Assembly: GCA_965247175.1 (NCBI GenBank)
Contig: OZ252006.1
Span: 2,170,001 to 2,234,000, forward strand
Source of the DNA: JANQMX01 sp965247175
Lineage (GTDB): Bacteria; Pseudomonadota; Alphaproteobacteria; Kiloniellales; DSM-21159
DNA length: 64,000 nucleotides
Direction: 5' to 3'
Shown in pieces: positions 55,128 to 63,618 of the stretch (its first letter is position 1; every line of letters starts with the position of its first letter). The translations under genes were made by a program, and so were the position numbers. The notes beneath the pieces are model-generated. The model was not told where the DNA came from, searched no databases, and saw nothing but the letters and a program-made list of their open reading frames with translations.

Positions 55128-56162
55128 TCACGTGCGTCCGAGACGCTCCATCAGCTCGCGCCACTCCCGGGGTGAGAGGCCGGAGTCCGGCTGCTCGACC
55201 GCCTCTCCCGCCAAGAGGCGCTTGACCACGGTAAGCGCGGGCGCGGAAAGGCTCGTTGCTCCGGCGACGTAGTCCTGGAAGGCCTGATAGGTGACCGGGA
55301 CCCAGCGCTTCAACATCGCGATCATGACATCGGCATAGGCCCGAATCTCATACTGCGCATGCGGGTCGGCGCGGAGCGACAGGAAGTTCATCAAGTTGTG
55401 CAGATCGACCTTCCAGTACCACTGGGTATAGACGTTGATCGGCAGGCTGATACGGGCCAGCTCGCGCGCCAAGCCCTGCCGTTCGGGATCGCGCGGATTG
55501 CCCGCCTCGTCCTGGTTCAGCATGTGCTCGTAGTCGCCATAGGCGCGACCGGCGCCACGCTTGAGCAGCTCCAGCACCTCCGCGGCTTCCTCACCCTGCA
55601 GCACGTCGCCTCGGCCCTGCCGATTGCTGGCCGACTGCGCGGCGAGATGCTCCGGGGCCGGAATGTAGAACTCGCGGTCGAGCACCGAATAGCGCGCCGA
55701 GTACTCATTCACATTGGCCGTGCGATGGCGGATCCACTGACGCGCCACGAAGATCGGCAGCTTGATGTGGAACTTGATCTCGCACATTTCGAAGGGCGTG
55801 CTGTGCCGATGGCGCAGCAGGTAGCGAATGAGGCCGGCATCCTCCCGCAGCTTCTTGGTGCCGCGGCCGTAGGAAACGCGCGCGGCCTGGGTGATCGCGG
55901 CGTCGTCGCCCATGTAGTCGACGACCCGGACGAAGCCGTGGTCGAGCACCGGTACCGGCTCGAAGAGGATTTCCTCCAGCGCCGGCACGGTGACCCGGCG
56001 GGTCTCGAAACGGTTTGACCGGACCTCCCGCACGTCACGCTCTTGCTCTTCGCTCAGCAGCTTCCTGGCCTGCAAGTCGCCGGCCGCCTCGCCAGGCGAC
56101 GAGCCGGTCGGCCGATCGTCATTGTCGCTCACGTTCTTCGTCTCTTGCATCGAGCGGTCCAT
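55128..56162 (-). CDS. thyX: FAD-dependent thymidylate synthase
   Basis: About 344 residues if ATG 56162 is used (another ATG is at 56150). Makes dTMP with reduced FAD and methylene-folate. ThyX motif RHRTANVNEYSARYS is at about positions 55680-55725, with RHRHSTPFEMCEIKFHIKLPIFVARQWIRHR just before it. The first 65 residues are poorly conserved and acidic, and the C-terminus is longer than in T. maritima ThyX. Convergent with the PrcB-like gene. Confidence 0.94.
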   Translation of the reverse strand: MDRSMQETKNVSDNDDRPTGSSPGEAAGDLQARKLLSEEQERDVREVRSNRFETRRVTVPALEEILFEPVPVLDHGFVRVVDYMGDDAAITQAARVSYGRGTKKLREDAGLIRYLLRHRHSTPFEMCEIKFHIKLPIFVARQWIRHRTANVNEYSARYSVLDREFYIPAPEHLAAQSASNRQGRGDVLQGEEAAEVLELLKRGAGRAYGDYEHMLNQDEAGNPRDPERQGLARELARISLPINVYTQWYWKVDLHNLMNFLSLRADPHAQYEIRAYADVMIAMLKRWVPVTYQAFQDYVAGATSLSAPALTVVKRLLAGEAVEQPDSGLSPREWRELMERLGRT

Positions 56163-56354
56163 TCTTTGCCGTCTAACATCCCATAGCATCACAGCATGGC
56201 CGACGCCGCAGGAGTCTCGGGAGTCCAAATCGGCAGTGGCGAAGCCAAGAGTTGTCCCCACTCTGTTAACTATGGGGAGGCAGCGACGCCGCCGCTTGGT
56301 GGCAAGCCCAATGCGGGAAGGAAACTGATTCTTCCCCTTTGGGGCCAAATTCCC

Positions 56355-56360
56355 TATATT
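56355..56360 (+). promoter_or_regulatory. -10 box of the tmRNA gene
   Basis: TATATT at 56355-56360 lies just in front of the acceptor half of the tmRNA. At 17 bases spacing the -35 would be TTCCCC, a weak match. Transcription would begin near 56367. Confidence 0.5.
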
Positions 56361-56361
56361 A

Positions 56362-56645
56362 GAAGGGCTGGGAAACCAGCTATGGCGCTACACGGGCTTG
56401 TGGAATAAGCCGAGCGGACCCGGGGGCAGTACCCGGCGCCTCCACCAAATTCCAAGTTTCGGCAGCGGTCGCGTTGGGGCCGCCAGCCTGGTGTTTGGGG
56501 GCGAAACAGGATCGACGCAGGTGGTAAAGACCTGTCCGGTGCCCGGCATGGTACCGCCGTTATCGGGCCATGATAATAGTTGCCAACGACAACTATGCTC
56601 CGGTCGCAGCTGCCGCTTAATGCGGTCGCGTGACTGAAAATTGAA
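56362..56645 (+). ncRNA. ssrA: Circularly permuted two-piece tmRNA
   Basis: Rescues stalled ribosomes. The 3' acceptor half comes first: stems CTGGGAAACCAG and GGCTTGTGGAATAAGCC, T-arm CCGGG/CCCGG around a 7-base loop, acceptor strand CGCCTCC and encoded ACCA ending at 56447. An intervening segment (56448-56496) follows, then the coding half beginning GGGGGCGAAACAGGATCGAC at 56497, which pairs with CGCCTCC. The tag frame is 56582-56620, coding ANDNYAPVAAAA and a TAA. Ends are approximate. The permuted order is a mark of Alphaproteobacteria. Confidence 0.93.
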
Positions 56646-56715
56646 GTCCACGGCTTTTGCAAGTCGTGGCGGGGTTTGGGGCGCACCTGGCAACAGAAGC
56701 GCCCCGCTGCTTTCT

Positions 56716-56739
56716 GGAGGGCCGCGCTTGCGGCCCTCC
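56716..56739. terminator. Strong hairpin between tmRNA and sspB
   Basis: Perfect 10-bp stem GGAGGGCCGC (56716-56725) with GCGGCCCTCC (56730-56739) and a 4-base loop, no T run after it. May define the 3' end of the tmRNA precursor or be part of the sspB leader. Confidence 0.5.
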
Positions 56740-56792
56740 GTCGATTCCGACAGACTGACGCGCGGAAAAGAGCCGCAAAAGGGCTAGAAGCC

Positions 56793-57344
56793 GTGGATGA
56801 CGACAGCGGAAGTGTTCCCGCAAATTCTTTGATTCGGTACGATCTGATGGTTCAGGAAGCCCTGCGCCACGTGATCAAGGAAGCGTTGACCCTTGCAGCG
56901 AACGACGGTCTTCCAGGTGAGCATCACTACTACATCACCTTCAGCACGACCCATCCCGGTGTGGAGATGCCGGACAGCTTACGTGGTCAGTATCCTGACG
57001 AAATGACCATCGTCCTACAGCATCAGTTCTGGCAGCTCGATGTGGATGAAGCGGATTTTTCGGTGACGCTGAGCTTTAGCGGCGTCCCACAGACCTTGAC
57101 CGTACCCTATACGGCTGTGTCCGCCTTCGCCGACCCACATGTGCGGTTCGGGCTGCAGTTTCATCCAACAGAAGAGGATGAGGCGGCGGCCTCCAAAGAA
57201 GACGAGCTTGGCGCCTCACCAAACGGCGCGGCATCGGCCGAAGACGAAACTGGAAACGAGCAGGAAGCGGAGACGAACGACGCAAAGGAAGACGGCGAGT
57301 CGCCAACCGTCGTCTCGCTCGATACCTTCCGCAGAAAGCGTTAA
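56793..57344 (+). CDS. sspB: SspB-alpha, ClpXP adaptor for SsrA-tagged proteins
   Basis: 183 residues from GTG 56793. The family core SLIRYDLMVQEALRHVIKEAL...HHYYITFSTTHPGVEMPDSLR...MTIVLQHQFWQL (about residues 10-75) is followed by a long acidic linker and the C-terminal ClpX-binding tail VVSLDTFRRKR. It tethers ssrA-tagged substrates to ClpXP. It lies about 150 bases downstream of ssrA itself, so tag and adaptor genes are neighbours. Confidence 0.92.
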   Translation: MDDDSGSVPANSLIRYDLMVQEALRHVIKEALTLAANDGLPGEHHYYITFSTTHPGVEMPDSLRGQYPDEMTIVLQHQFWQLDVDEADFSVTLSFSGVPQTLTVPYTAVSAFADPHVRFGLQFHPTEEDEAAASKEDELGASPNGAASAEDETGNEQEAETNDAKEDGESPTVVSLDTFRRKR

Positions 57345-57366
57345 CAGGCTTTCCCTGATTGGCTGA

Positions 57367-57567
57367 TCAGGCGGTGCCGGTCTTCCGGGCCAGAGCCGGG
57401 TTCCAGGACGCAATGCGCTTCGGCTTCGCAGCCGCTTCAGCCGGCGGCTCACCTGAGATCGCACGGGTAAAGACATCCAGTCGCCGCCTGAGTTCACGCC
57501 GCTCCGCCAGCGTCAGTTCAGAGTCCTTTTTGCGGGAAAGATCCCGCTGCCGAATATCCTCATTCAT
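57367..57567 (-). CDS. Small basic hypothetical protein
   Basis: 66 residues from ATG 57567 (a TTG at 57573 is also in frame). Predicted helical: DIRQRDLSRKKDSELTLAERRELRRRLDVF, then an Ala/Pro tail. No membrane segment and no recognised family. Convergent with sspB by 22 bases. Codon use fits the neighbours, so it is probably real. Confidence 0.55.
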   Translation of the reverse strand: MNEDIRQRDLSRKKDSELTLAERRELRRRLDVFTRAISGEPPAEAAAKPKRIASWNPALARKTGTA

Positions 57568-57644
57568 AAGCAAAAGCTGCCTTAGCGACGTTAAGAGGCG
57601 GTGAAGAGTGCGAAATTCGCCCTTTCAAGGGCAGGGGCATTTGG

Positions 57645-58673
57645 TCAAGCCGGAATCAGGCGTACCAAGGCCTTTCCGCGGTTCTGACCGGACAGAAGCT
57701 TAAGCAACTGGCTGGGCGCCGTGTCCAGGCCCTCGGAGATGTCCTCGCGAAAAGTCACACGCCCTTCACGGTACCAACGCGCCAGCTCCCGCGCCGCATC
57801 GTCCAGACGATCGAAATGATCCAGCACCAGGAAGCCCTGCATCTTGGCCCGCTTGACCAGAATCTGCCGATTGTAGCGCGGGCCCATCGGGGTCGGCGAA
57901 GACGGGACCGCCATGGTGCCGACCACGACGATGCGGGCGCCCACGTTGATCAGATCCATGATCGCATCGCTGATCGGGCCGCCCGTCATGTCATAGTAGA
58001 CGTCGACACCGTCGGGGCAGGCCTCGGCCAAGGCGGCTGAAAGGTCATCGGCCGTCTTGTAGTTGATGGCCGCGTCATAGCCGAACGACCCGAGACAGTC
58101 GGCCACCTTCTCATCGCTGCCGGTTAAACCGACGGCGCGGCAGCCCTTGATCTTGGCAATCTGCCCGACCAGCGCCCCCACAGCGCCGGCGGCCGTGGAG
58201 ACCACGACCGTCTCGCCGTCCTTTGGCATACCGACATCGAGCAAACCGAGATAGGCTGTCAGGCCCGTCATGCCGAGGAGATGCAAGTTCGCAGTCAAAG
58301 GCGCCTCCGACGGGTCGACCTTGCGGTCGACTGCTTCCTCATTGGCCACCGCCCAGTCCTGCCAGCCGAAGCGGCCCATTAGGAAATCGCCCTCGCGGAA
58401 CTTCGGATTCCGCGAGCGAGCCACCTCGCCGACAGCAAAGCTGCGCATGACATCACCGATCGGCACCGGCGGGCTATAGTTGGGCCCCTCGGCGATCCAG
58501 CCGCGCATGGCCGGGTCGATGGAAAGGTAATGGTTGCGCAGCAGCACCTCGCCGTCAGCCGGCTCGGGAACCGCGGCCTCCTCGAGACGGAAGCAGGTCT
58601 CCGTCACCGCCGGGCTCGGCCGTGCGGCGACGACAACGCGACGGTTGATCTGGTTCGGGATGTTCTCGGTCAT
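57645..58673 (-). CDS. MDR-family NADP-dependent oxidoreductase (CurA/PTGR type)
   Basis: 342 residues from ATG 58673. Zinc-free medium-chain reductase: RNHYLSIDPAMRGWI near residue 50, LGMTGLTAYLGLLDVG near 130, the NADP-binding STAAGAVGALVGQIAK, and YDMTGGPISDAIM. Family members reduce enone or enal double bonds (leukotriene B4 12-hydroxydehydrogenase, curcumin reductase). Physiological substrate unknown. Confidence 0.9.
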   Translation of the reverse strand: MTENIPNQINRRVVVAARPSPAVTETCFRLEEAAVPEPADGEVLLRNHYLSIDPAMRGWIAEGPNYSPPVPIGDVMRSFAVGEVARSRNPKFREGDFLMGRFGWQDWAVANEEAVDRKVDPSEAPLTANLHLLGMTGLTAYLGLLDVGMPKDGETVVVSTAAGAVGALVGQIAKIKGCRAVGLTGSDEKVADCLGSFGYDAAINYKTADDLSAALAEACPDGVDVYYDMTGGPISDAIMDLINVGARIVVVGTMAVPSSPTPMGPRYNRQILVKRAKMQGFLVLDHFDRLDDAARELARWYREGRVTFREDISEGLDTAPSQLLKLLSGQNRGKALVRLIPA

Positions 58674-58775
58674 GAGGCCGTGACCTAACACGCCTCATCG
58701 GGCTGGACCACGGCGATTTCGCCGCTATCCCATCGGCAATGTCATGCAACGTAGCGCAGGTGCTCCACGGGCCGA

Positions 58776-60311
58776 CTAGTTGCGCAGCTGCTGACGCGCG
58801 TCGTCCCAAAGATCGTCAGCCGACGCCTTGGACTTCGGGTCCGGCCCCCGGTTCTGTCGGGCGGCAGCCCCCTCCTGCGCACCATCCAGTCCGACGTAGA
58901 GATTGGCGATCGCCTGTGCCACGGTTTCGCTGTCCATTGCCGTCTCGCGCCCGTCGAACTTGCAGGCGGCGACCACCTGATCGACGATGAACTTCGGCTG
59001 GTAGCAGGCGAGTTCAACGCCGCGGCGGACGGTCAGCTCATCCACCACGAACCGGTGGACCTCGTCAGGAAGCGTCATGCCTTCCTTCCGCGCCACATGC
59101 TCAAAGATGGCCCGGAAGCCTTCCTCGGAGGGGCCCGGCGTGGCCAGCTTGTAGGGAATGCGGCGCAGGAACGCCGGGTCCATCAAGTCCTTCGGGTCGA
59201 GGTTGGTGGAGAAGATCACCAACTCGTCGAAGGGCACCTGAAAGGCCTTGCCGGTATGGAGCTTGAGATAGTCGACGCGGCTTTGCAACGGCACAATCCA
59301 GCGGTTGAGCAGCCGCTCCGGGCTGATGAGCTGGCGGCCGAAGTCGTCGATGATAAAGGTCCCGTTGAAGGCCTTCATATGCAGCGGCGCTTCATAGAAG
59401 CCAGCCTCGACGCTATAGGTAAGGTCGAGCATCTCGAGATTGAGTTCGCCGCCGGTGATAACGACCGGCCGCTTGCAGGCGACCCAGCGTCGATCGTGCC
59501 CTGTCTTCTTGAGCACGCTGCGCCCGTTGCTGTCGTCGTCCGATTCGACGGACTCATGCAGCGAGGGGTCGAAAATCTTGATGATCTGCCCTTGCACTTC
59601 GAGGGCGTAGGGGATGTAGACGATGTCGCTGAAGATCGCGGCAACCTTCTCGGCGACGGTCGTCTTGCCGTTGCCCGCCGGGCCGTAGAGCAGGATGGCA
59701 CGGCCCGAGTTAACCGCCGGGCCGAGGCGGTGAATGAAGGACTCCTCCACCACCAGATCGTCGAACGCCACGTCTATTCGATCCCGGCTGACGCGCTCTT
59801 GAATGATCCGCTGGCGCTCGATGCGACTGCAGTAGGCTTCCAGGGAGACCGGCGCAGGGCCGTTGTATTGATTGATTTCGAGCGCCGCGGCAGCGCGCTC
59901 TCGGCCGAGGGCGGAGAGCTGGTGGCGCAGCTCGAGCGCCGAATCACCAGAGCCGCGCCCGAGAATCTCGACCAGTTTCCGGTCCACGGCTATCTGCAGC
60001 AGCGCGCTGGTCAAGCCCATAGGCAGCTTGATGGCCTCGGAGAGGCGCCCCGGCGTCTCGAGCGCTCGGGTCAGCATGATCTTGAGCAGGAGCGTCAGCA
60101 GCTCGGCCTCCGAGATCTCGCTCTCCGCCACGCTCTTCGGCACGGTGGGAACAGATTGCTCCACCGTCGCGAGCCGCTCTTGGCTCAGGAATCCGAGCGT
60201 GACCAGGTGATCGACAGGGCGGCCGCCTTGGGTATCCGCAAGCTCCTGCGCCTGCTTGGTCTGCTGCCGGGTGATGACGCCGGCCGAGCAGAGCATCTCC
60301 TCTAGCTTCAC
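58776..60311 (-). CDS. AAA+ ATPase with GspE-N-like N-terminal region, function unknown
   Basis: 511 residues from GTG 60311. Residues 1-60 (EEMLCSAGVITRQQTKQAQELA...VDHLVTLGFLSQERLA) resemble the helical N-terminal module of GspE/PilB ATPases. A second helical part follows (65-175), then an AAA+ domain with Walker A GPAGNGKTTVAEK (about 212-224), Walker B FIIDDFG near 335 and sensor-like STNLDP near 380. It has no CDD of secretion ATPase arginine fingers. I do not know a function; it stands alone. Confidence 0.75.
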   Translation of the reverse strand: MKLEEMLCSAGVITRQQTKQAQELADTQGGRPVDHLVTLGFLSQERLATVEQSVPTVPKSVAESEISEAELLTLLLKIMLTRALETPGRLSEAIKLPMGLTSALLQIAVDRKLVEILGRGSGDSALELRHQLSALGRERAAAALEINQYNGPAPVSLEAYCSRIERQRIIQERVSRDRIDVAFDDLVVEESFIHRLGPAVNSGRAILLYGPAGNGKTTVAEKVAAIFSDIVYIPYALEVQGQIIKIFDPSLHESVESDDDSNGRSVLKKTGHDRRWVACKRPVVITGGELNLEMLDLTYSVEAGFYEAPLHMKAFNGTFIIDDFGRQLISPERLLNRWIVPLQSRVDYLKLHTGKAFQVPFDELVIFSTNLDPKDLMDPAFLRRIPYKLATPGPSEEGFRAIFEHVARKEGMTLPDEVHRFVVDELTVRRGVELACYQPKFIVDQVVAACKFDGRETAMDSETVAQAIANLYVGLDGAQEGAAARQNRGPDPKSKASADDLWDDARQQLRN

Positions 60312-60485
60312 GCTTCGCCTCGTTCGCTGAATTGGACTGAGTCAGCCGGACTATGCCGCCCAGCGCTTAAGGCAGAGTTCACGGAAGCAGCAATTTCCCG
60401 CAATTGCGATGCAAATGCCCGGAACGCGGGGGCAGAGCGGAAACACGGCCGGCGGACCGCGATTGGCCGACAGTACCTAAGGAGA

Positions 60486-60507
60486 AGGGCCGCCTCTCGG
60501 CGGCCCT
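60486..60507 (-). terminator. Probable terminator of gabD
   Basis: Stem AGGGCCGCC (60486-60494) with GGCGGCCCT (60499-60507), TCTC loop, 31 bases after the gabD stop. The minus-strand sequence behind it is TCTCCTT, a weak T run. Confidence 0.6.
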
Positions 60508-60537
60508 GAAACGAAACCTAGTAGGTGGCCGGCGCTC

Positions 60538-62028
60538 TCAGACGCCGCCCACGCAGAGGTATTTGATCTCGAGGAACTCATCGATGCCGTAGTGCGAGCC
60601 CTCGCGGCCGATGCCCGACTCCTTGACCCCGCCGAAGGGCGCGACCTCGGTCGAGATGATGCCGGTGTTGATTCCGACGATGCCGCTCTCCAGTGCTTCA
60701 CCGACACGCCAGATGCGCCCGATGTCCCGTGCGTAGAAGTAAGCGGCGAGACCGAACTCGGTGTCGTTGGCCATGGCGACCCCCTCCTCTTCCGTTTGGA
60801 AGCGGAAGAGCGGAGCGACCGGCCCGAAGGTCTCCTCGCGGGTCACCTTCATCTCGGTAGTAACGTTGGCGATCAGGGTCGGCTCGAAGAAGCTACCGCC
60901 GAGCGCATGACGCTTGCCCCCGATCATCACCTGCGCGCCCTTGGCGATCGCGTCTTCGACGTGCTCTTCCGCCTTCTCCAGGCCGGCCATGTCGATCAAC
61001 GGCCCTTGGCTGACACCCTCCTCGAGGCCATTGCCCACCTTGAGCTCCGCGACCTTGGCAGCCAGCTTCTCGGCGAAGGCCTCATAGACTCCGTCCTGCA
61101 CCAGGATTCGGTTGGCGCAGACACAGGTCTGCCCGGTGTTGCGGAACTTGCTCATCATGGCGCCCTCGACCGCAGCATCGAGATCGGCGTCGTCGAACAC
61201 CAGGAAGGGCGCGTTTCCGCCCAGCTCCATGGAGACCTTCTTCACCGTGCCGGCGCACTGCTCCATGAGGATCTTGCCGACCTCGGTGGAGCCAGTGAAG
61301 GACAACTTGCGGACGATCGGACTGCCGGTCATCTCACCGCCGATTTCCCGCGCTGAGCCGGTGATCACATTGACAATGCCGGCCGGGATGCCGGCCCGCT
61401 CGGCCAGCTCGCAGAGCGCAAGCGCTGAGTAGGGCGTCTGGGTCGCCGGCTTGATCACAATGGGACAGCCCGCCGCCAAAGCCGGGCCGGCTTTTCGGGT
61501 GATCATGGCATTGGGGAAGTTCCAAGGCGTGATGGCGGCGACCACACCGACCGGCTGCTTGATGACGACGATGCGCTTGTCGCTCTGGTGCTGGGGGATG
61601 GTGTCCCCGTAGATGCGTTTGCCCTCTTCAGCGAACCACTCGATGAAGGAGGCGCCGTAGGCGATCTCGCCCTTGGCCTCGGCCAGCGGCTTGCCCTGCT
61701 CCATGGTCATGAGGATGCCGAGGTCCTCTTGGTTCTCCATCATCAGGTCGAACCAGCGGCGCAAGATGGCGGCACGCTCCTTGGCCAGCATGGCGCGCCA
61801 AGCCGGCCAAGCCCGGTTGGCGGCTTCGATGGCGCGGGCGGTTTCGGCTGCGCCCATCTTCGGGATGCTGCCGATGACCTCGCCGTTCGCCGGGTTGGTC
61901 ACGCCGATGGTTGCGCCGCTGTCGGCATCGCACCAGGCGCCGTCGATGTAACATTGCTGACGGAAAAGGCTGGCGTCTTTCAGTTGGGGTGCGCCCGTCG
62001 GCGCCGCGGCATGAGCTTGCAGAGACAT
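60538..62028 (-). CDS. gabD: NAD(P)-dependent succinate-semialdehyde dehydrogenase
   Basis: 496 residues from ATG 62028, which has GGGAGGAGT nine bases upstream; earlier ATGs in frame lack one. Aldehyde dehydrogenase fold with the general base Glu in SMELGGNAPFLVFDDAD and the nucleophile Cys in NTGQTCVCANR. RHIP-like KRIVVIKQPVGVVAAITPWNFPNAMITRK and the C-terminal GVKESGIGREGSHYGIDEFLEIKYLC are GabD-type. Oxidises succinate semialdehyde, for example from GABA or polyamine breakdown. Confidence 0.93.
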   Translation of the reverse strand: MSLQAHAAAPTGAPQLKDASLFRQQCYIDGAWCDADSGATIGVTNPANGEVIGSIPKMGAAETARAIEAANRAWPAWRAMLAKERAAILRRWFDLMMENQEDLGILMTMEQGKPLAEAKGEIAYGASFIEWFAEEGKRIYGDTIPQHQSDKRIVVIKQPVGVVAAITPWNFPNAMITRKAGPALAAGCPIVIKPATQTPYSALALCELAERAGIPAGIVNVITGSAREIGGEMTGSPIVRKLSFTGSTEVGKILMEQCAGTVKKVSMELGGNAPFLVFDDADLDAAVEGAMMSKFRNTGQTCVCANRILVQDGVYEAFAEKLAAKVAELKVGNGLEEGVSQGPLIDMAGLEKAEEHVEDAIAKGAQVMIGGKRHALGGSFFEPTLIANVTTEMKVTREETFGPVAPLFRFQTEEEGVAMANDTEFGLAAYFYARDIGRIWRVGEALESGIVGINTGIISTEVAPFGGVKESGIGREGSHYGIDEFLEIKYLCVGGV

Positions 62029-62409
62029 CGGGTTCACTCCTCCCAGGAAATCCATATCCGATCTGCGGCGTACTATAGAGCGACCGAGTTGCGGGCGAAA
62101 GCGTAGGGCCATGCGCGCCGCGCGCGGCGGAGGGGCGTCACAGACAAGCGGGCAAGAGGTGATGTCTCGGCGGTGGCTATCGCCAAACGCGAATTATTGA
62201 GGTCGGCGGCGGGGATGTTCCGCCGCCCGCCGACGAAGAAAAGTAAGGCTGTGTGAGTGGGCTAACAGAGCTCAGGAGCAATCGTCCTAAATTCAATCCG
62301 AAGAATTTGATTTTCCTCTCTGTTCTTCGAGGCGCCTAAGCGTTCTTTTACGCTTGTCGGCTAGCCTTCCAACAGAGCGGCAAGGAGCGCTTAGGCGGAC
62401 GCAAGACAG
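62029..62409. other. 381-base region upstream of gabD with inverted repeats
   Basis: Holds the gabD promoter region on the minus strand and the leader of the small ORF at 62410. An imperfect GC-rich hairpin lies at about 62200-62233 (GTCGGCGG arms). A perfect 10-base inverted repeat, CGCCTAAGCG at 62333-62342 and CGCTTAGGCG at 62388-62397, encloses a smaller competing stem AAGCG/CGCTT at 62338-62355. No gene recognised. Confidence 0.5.
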
Positions 62410-62565
62410 ATGGATTTCGGTTCGGACTTCACTTTACTCTGGTCGTTGGGCGGTGCCATCTTGAGTGGTCTGGGCCTGGGGTTGGTTTGCTGGCTCGAAG
62501 ATCGTGGCCGACGTGGCAAGCGCCGCGGCAAGACCGCAGCCCCGCTGACCCCCGTCGCAGAGTAG
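62410..62565 (+). CDS. 51-residue single-helix membrane protein
   Basis: ATG 62410 to TAG 62563-62565. Begins MDFGSDFTLLWSLGGAI, with one hydrophobic helix (about residues 8-28), then a basic segment (EDRGRRGKRRGK) and a Pro/Ala tail: a typical positive-inside small membrane protein. No good ribosome site close to the ATG (AAGGAG is 24 bases upstream). Ends 12 bases before the convergent nrdB stop. No family recognised. Confidence 0.5.
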   Translation: MDFGSDFTLLWSLGGAILSGLGLGLVCWLEDRGRRGKRRGKTAAPLTPVAE

Positions 62566-62577
62566 CCACCCAGGCGC

Positions 62578-63537
62578 TCAGCCGAAGGCCTCTTCCCAGG
62601 TCCCTTGCGTGGCGGCTCGGGAATATTCCGTCGCCCGATTCTCGAAAAAGTTCGTGTGCTCCATCCCGTTCAGCATGGCATCGAGCCAGGGCAGCGGGTT
62701 CTTCTCCACGCGATAGATCGGTTGCAGACCCAGCTGGCTGAGCCGCCGGTCGGCGATATAGCGCAGGTACTGCTTGACCTCGTCGGCCTCCAAGCCCTCG
62801 ACGCCGCCCATCTCAAAGGCCAGGTCGATAAAAGCATCCTCATGCTCGATGATGGTCTCGCAGATACTGTAGAGCCTGTGCTGCAGCGCGTCGGTCCAAA
62901 GCTCTGGATTCTCTTCGATGAAGGTTCGGAATAGCTGGATGATGGAGGCCGTGTGGAGGCTCTCGTCCCGCACCGACCAGGAGACGATCTGCCCCATGCC
63001 CTTCATCTTATTGAAGCGCGGAAAGTTCAGCAGGATGGCGAAGGTGCCGAAGAGCTGCAGGCCCTCGGTGAAGGCGCCAAAGACCGCAAGCGTGGTGGCG
63101 ATGTCCTCCTTCGTCTCGACCCCGAATTCCTGCATGTAGTCGTACTTGTCCTTCATCTCCTTGTAGTGCAGGAAGGCCGAGTACTCCGCCTCGGGCATGC
63201 CGATGGTATCGAGCAGGTAGCTGTAGGCCGCGATATGCACCGTCTCCATGTTCGAGAAGGCAGCGAGCATCATCTGCACTTCCGTCGGCTGGAACACGCG
63301 CGAGTAGTGCTTCATGTAGCAGTTGTTCACTTCCACATCGGACTGCGTGAAGAAGCGGAAGATCTGCGTCAGCAAGTGGCGCTCGTTCTCGGTCAGGTTC
63401 TTCTGCCAATCCTTCACGTCATCGGCGAGCGGCACCTCTTCCGGCAGCCAGTGGATCCTCTGCTGGGTCAGCCAAGCATCGTAGGCCCAGGGATAGCGGA
63501 ACGGCTTGTAGATCGGGTCGGCATCAAGAAGGGACAT
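62578..63537 (-). CDS. nrdB: Ribonucleoside-diphosphate reductase, beta subunit (class Ia)
   Basis: 319 residues. Holds the diiron-tyrosyl radical site: FTQSDVEVNNCY (the first Asp/Glu ligand region), NMETVHIAAYSYLLDTIG (Glu and His ligands) and WSVRDESLHTASIIQLF (Glu, His). C-terminal NFFENRATEYSRAATQG precedes the tail that docks to NrdA. 81 bases downstream of nrdA on the minus strand. Confidence 0.95.
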   Translation of the reverse strand: MSLLDADPIYKPFRYPWAYDAWLTQQRIHWLPEEVPLADDVKDWQKNLTENERHLLTQIFRFFTQSDVEVNNCYMKHYSRVFQPTEVQMMLAAFSNMETVHIAAYSYLLDTIGMPEAEYSAFLHYKEMKDKYDYMQEFGVETKEDIATTLAVFGAFTEGLQLFGTFAILLNFPRFNKMKGMGQIVSWSVRDESLHTASIIQLFRTFIEENPELWTDALQHRLYSICETIIEHEDAFIDLAFEMGGVEGLEADEVKQYLRYIADRRLSQLGLQPIYRVEKNPLPWLDAMLNGMEHTNFFENRATEYSRAATQGTWEEAFG

Positions 63538-63618
63538 CGCTACTCGCTCACTGAACGGACTGTGGAAAACAGGTTTTGAAAGGAAGTCCGGGAGCCGCGA
63601 GGGCTCCGGCTGCGCCGG

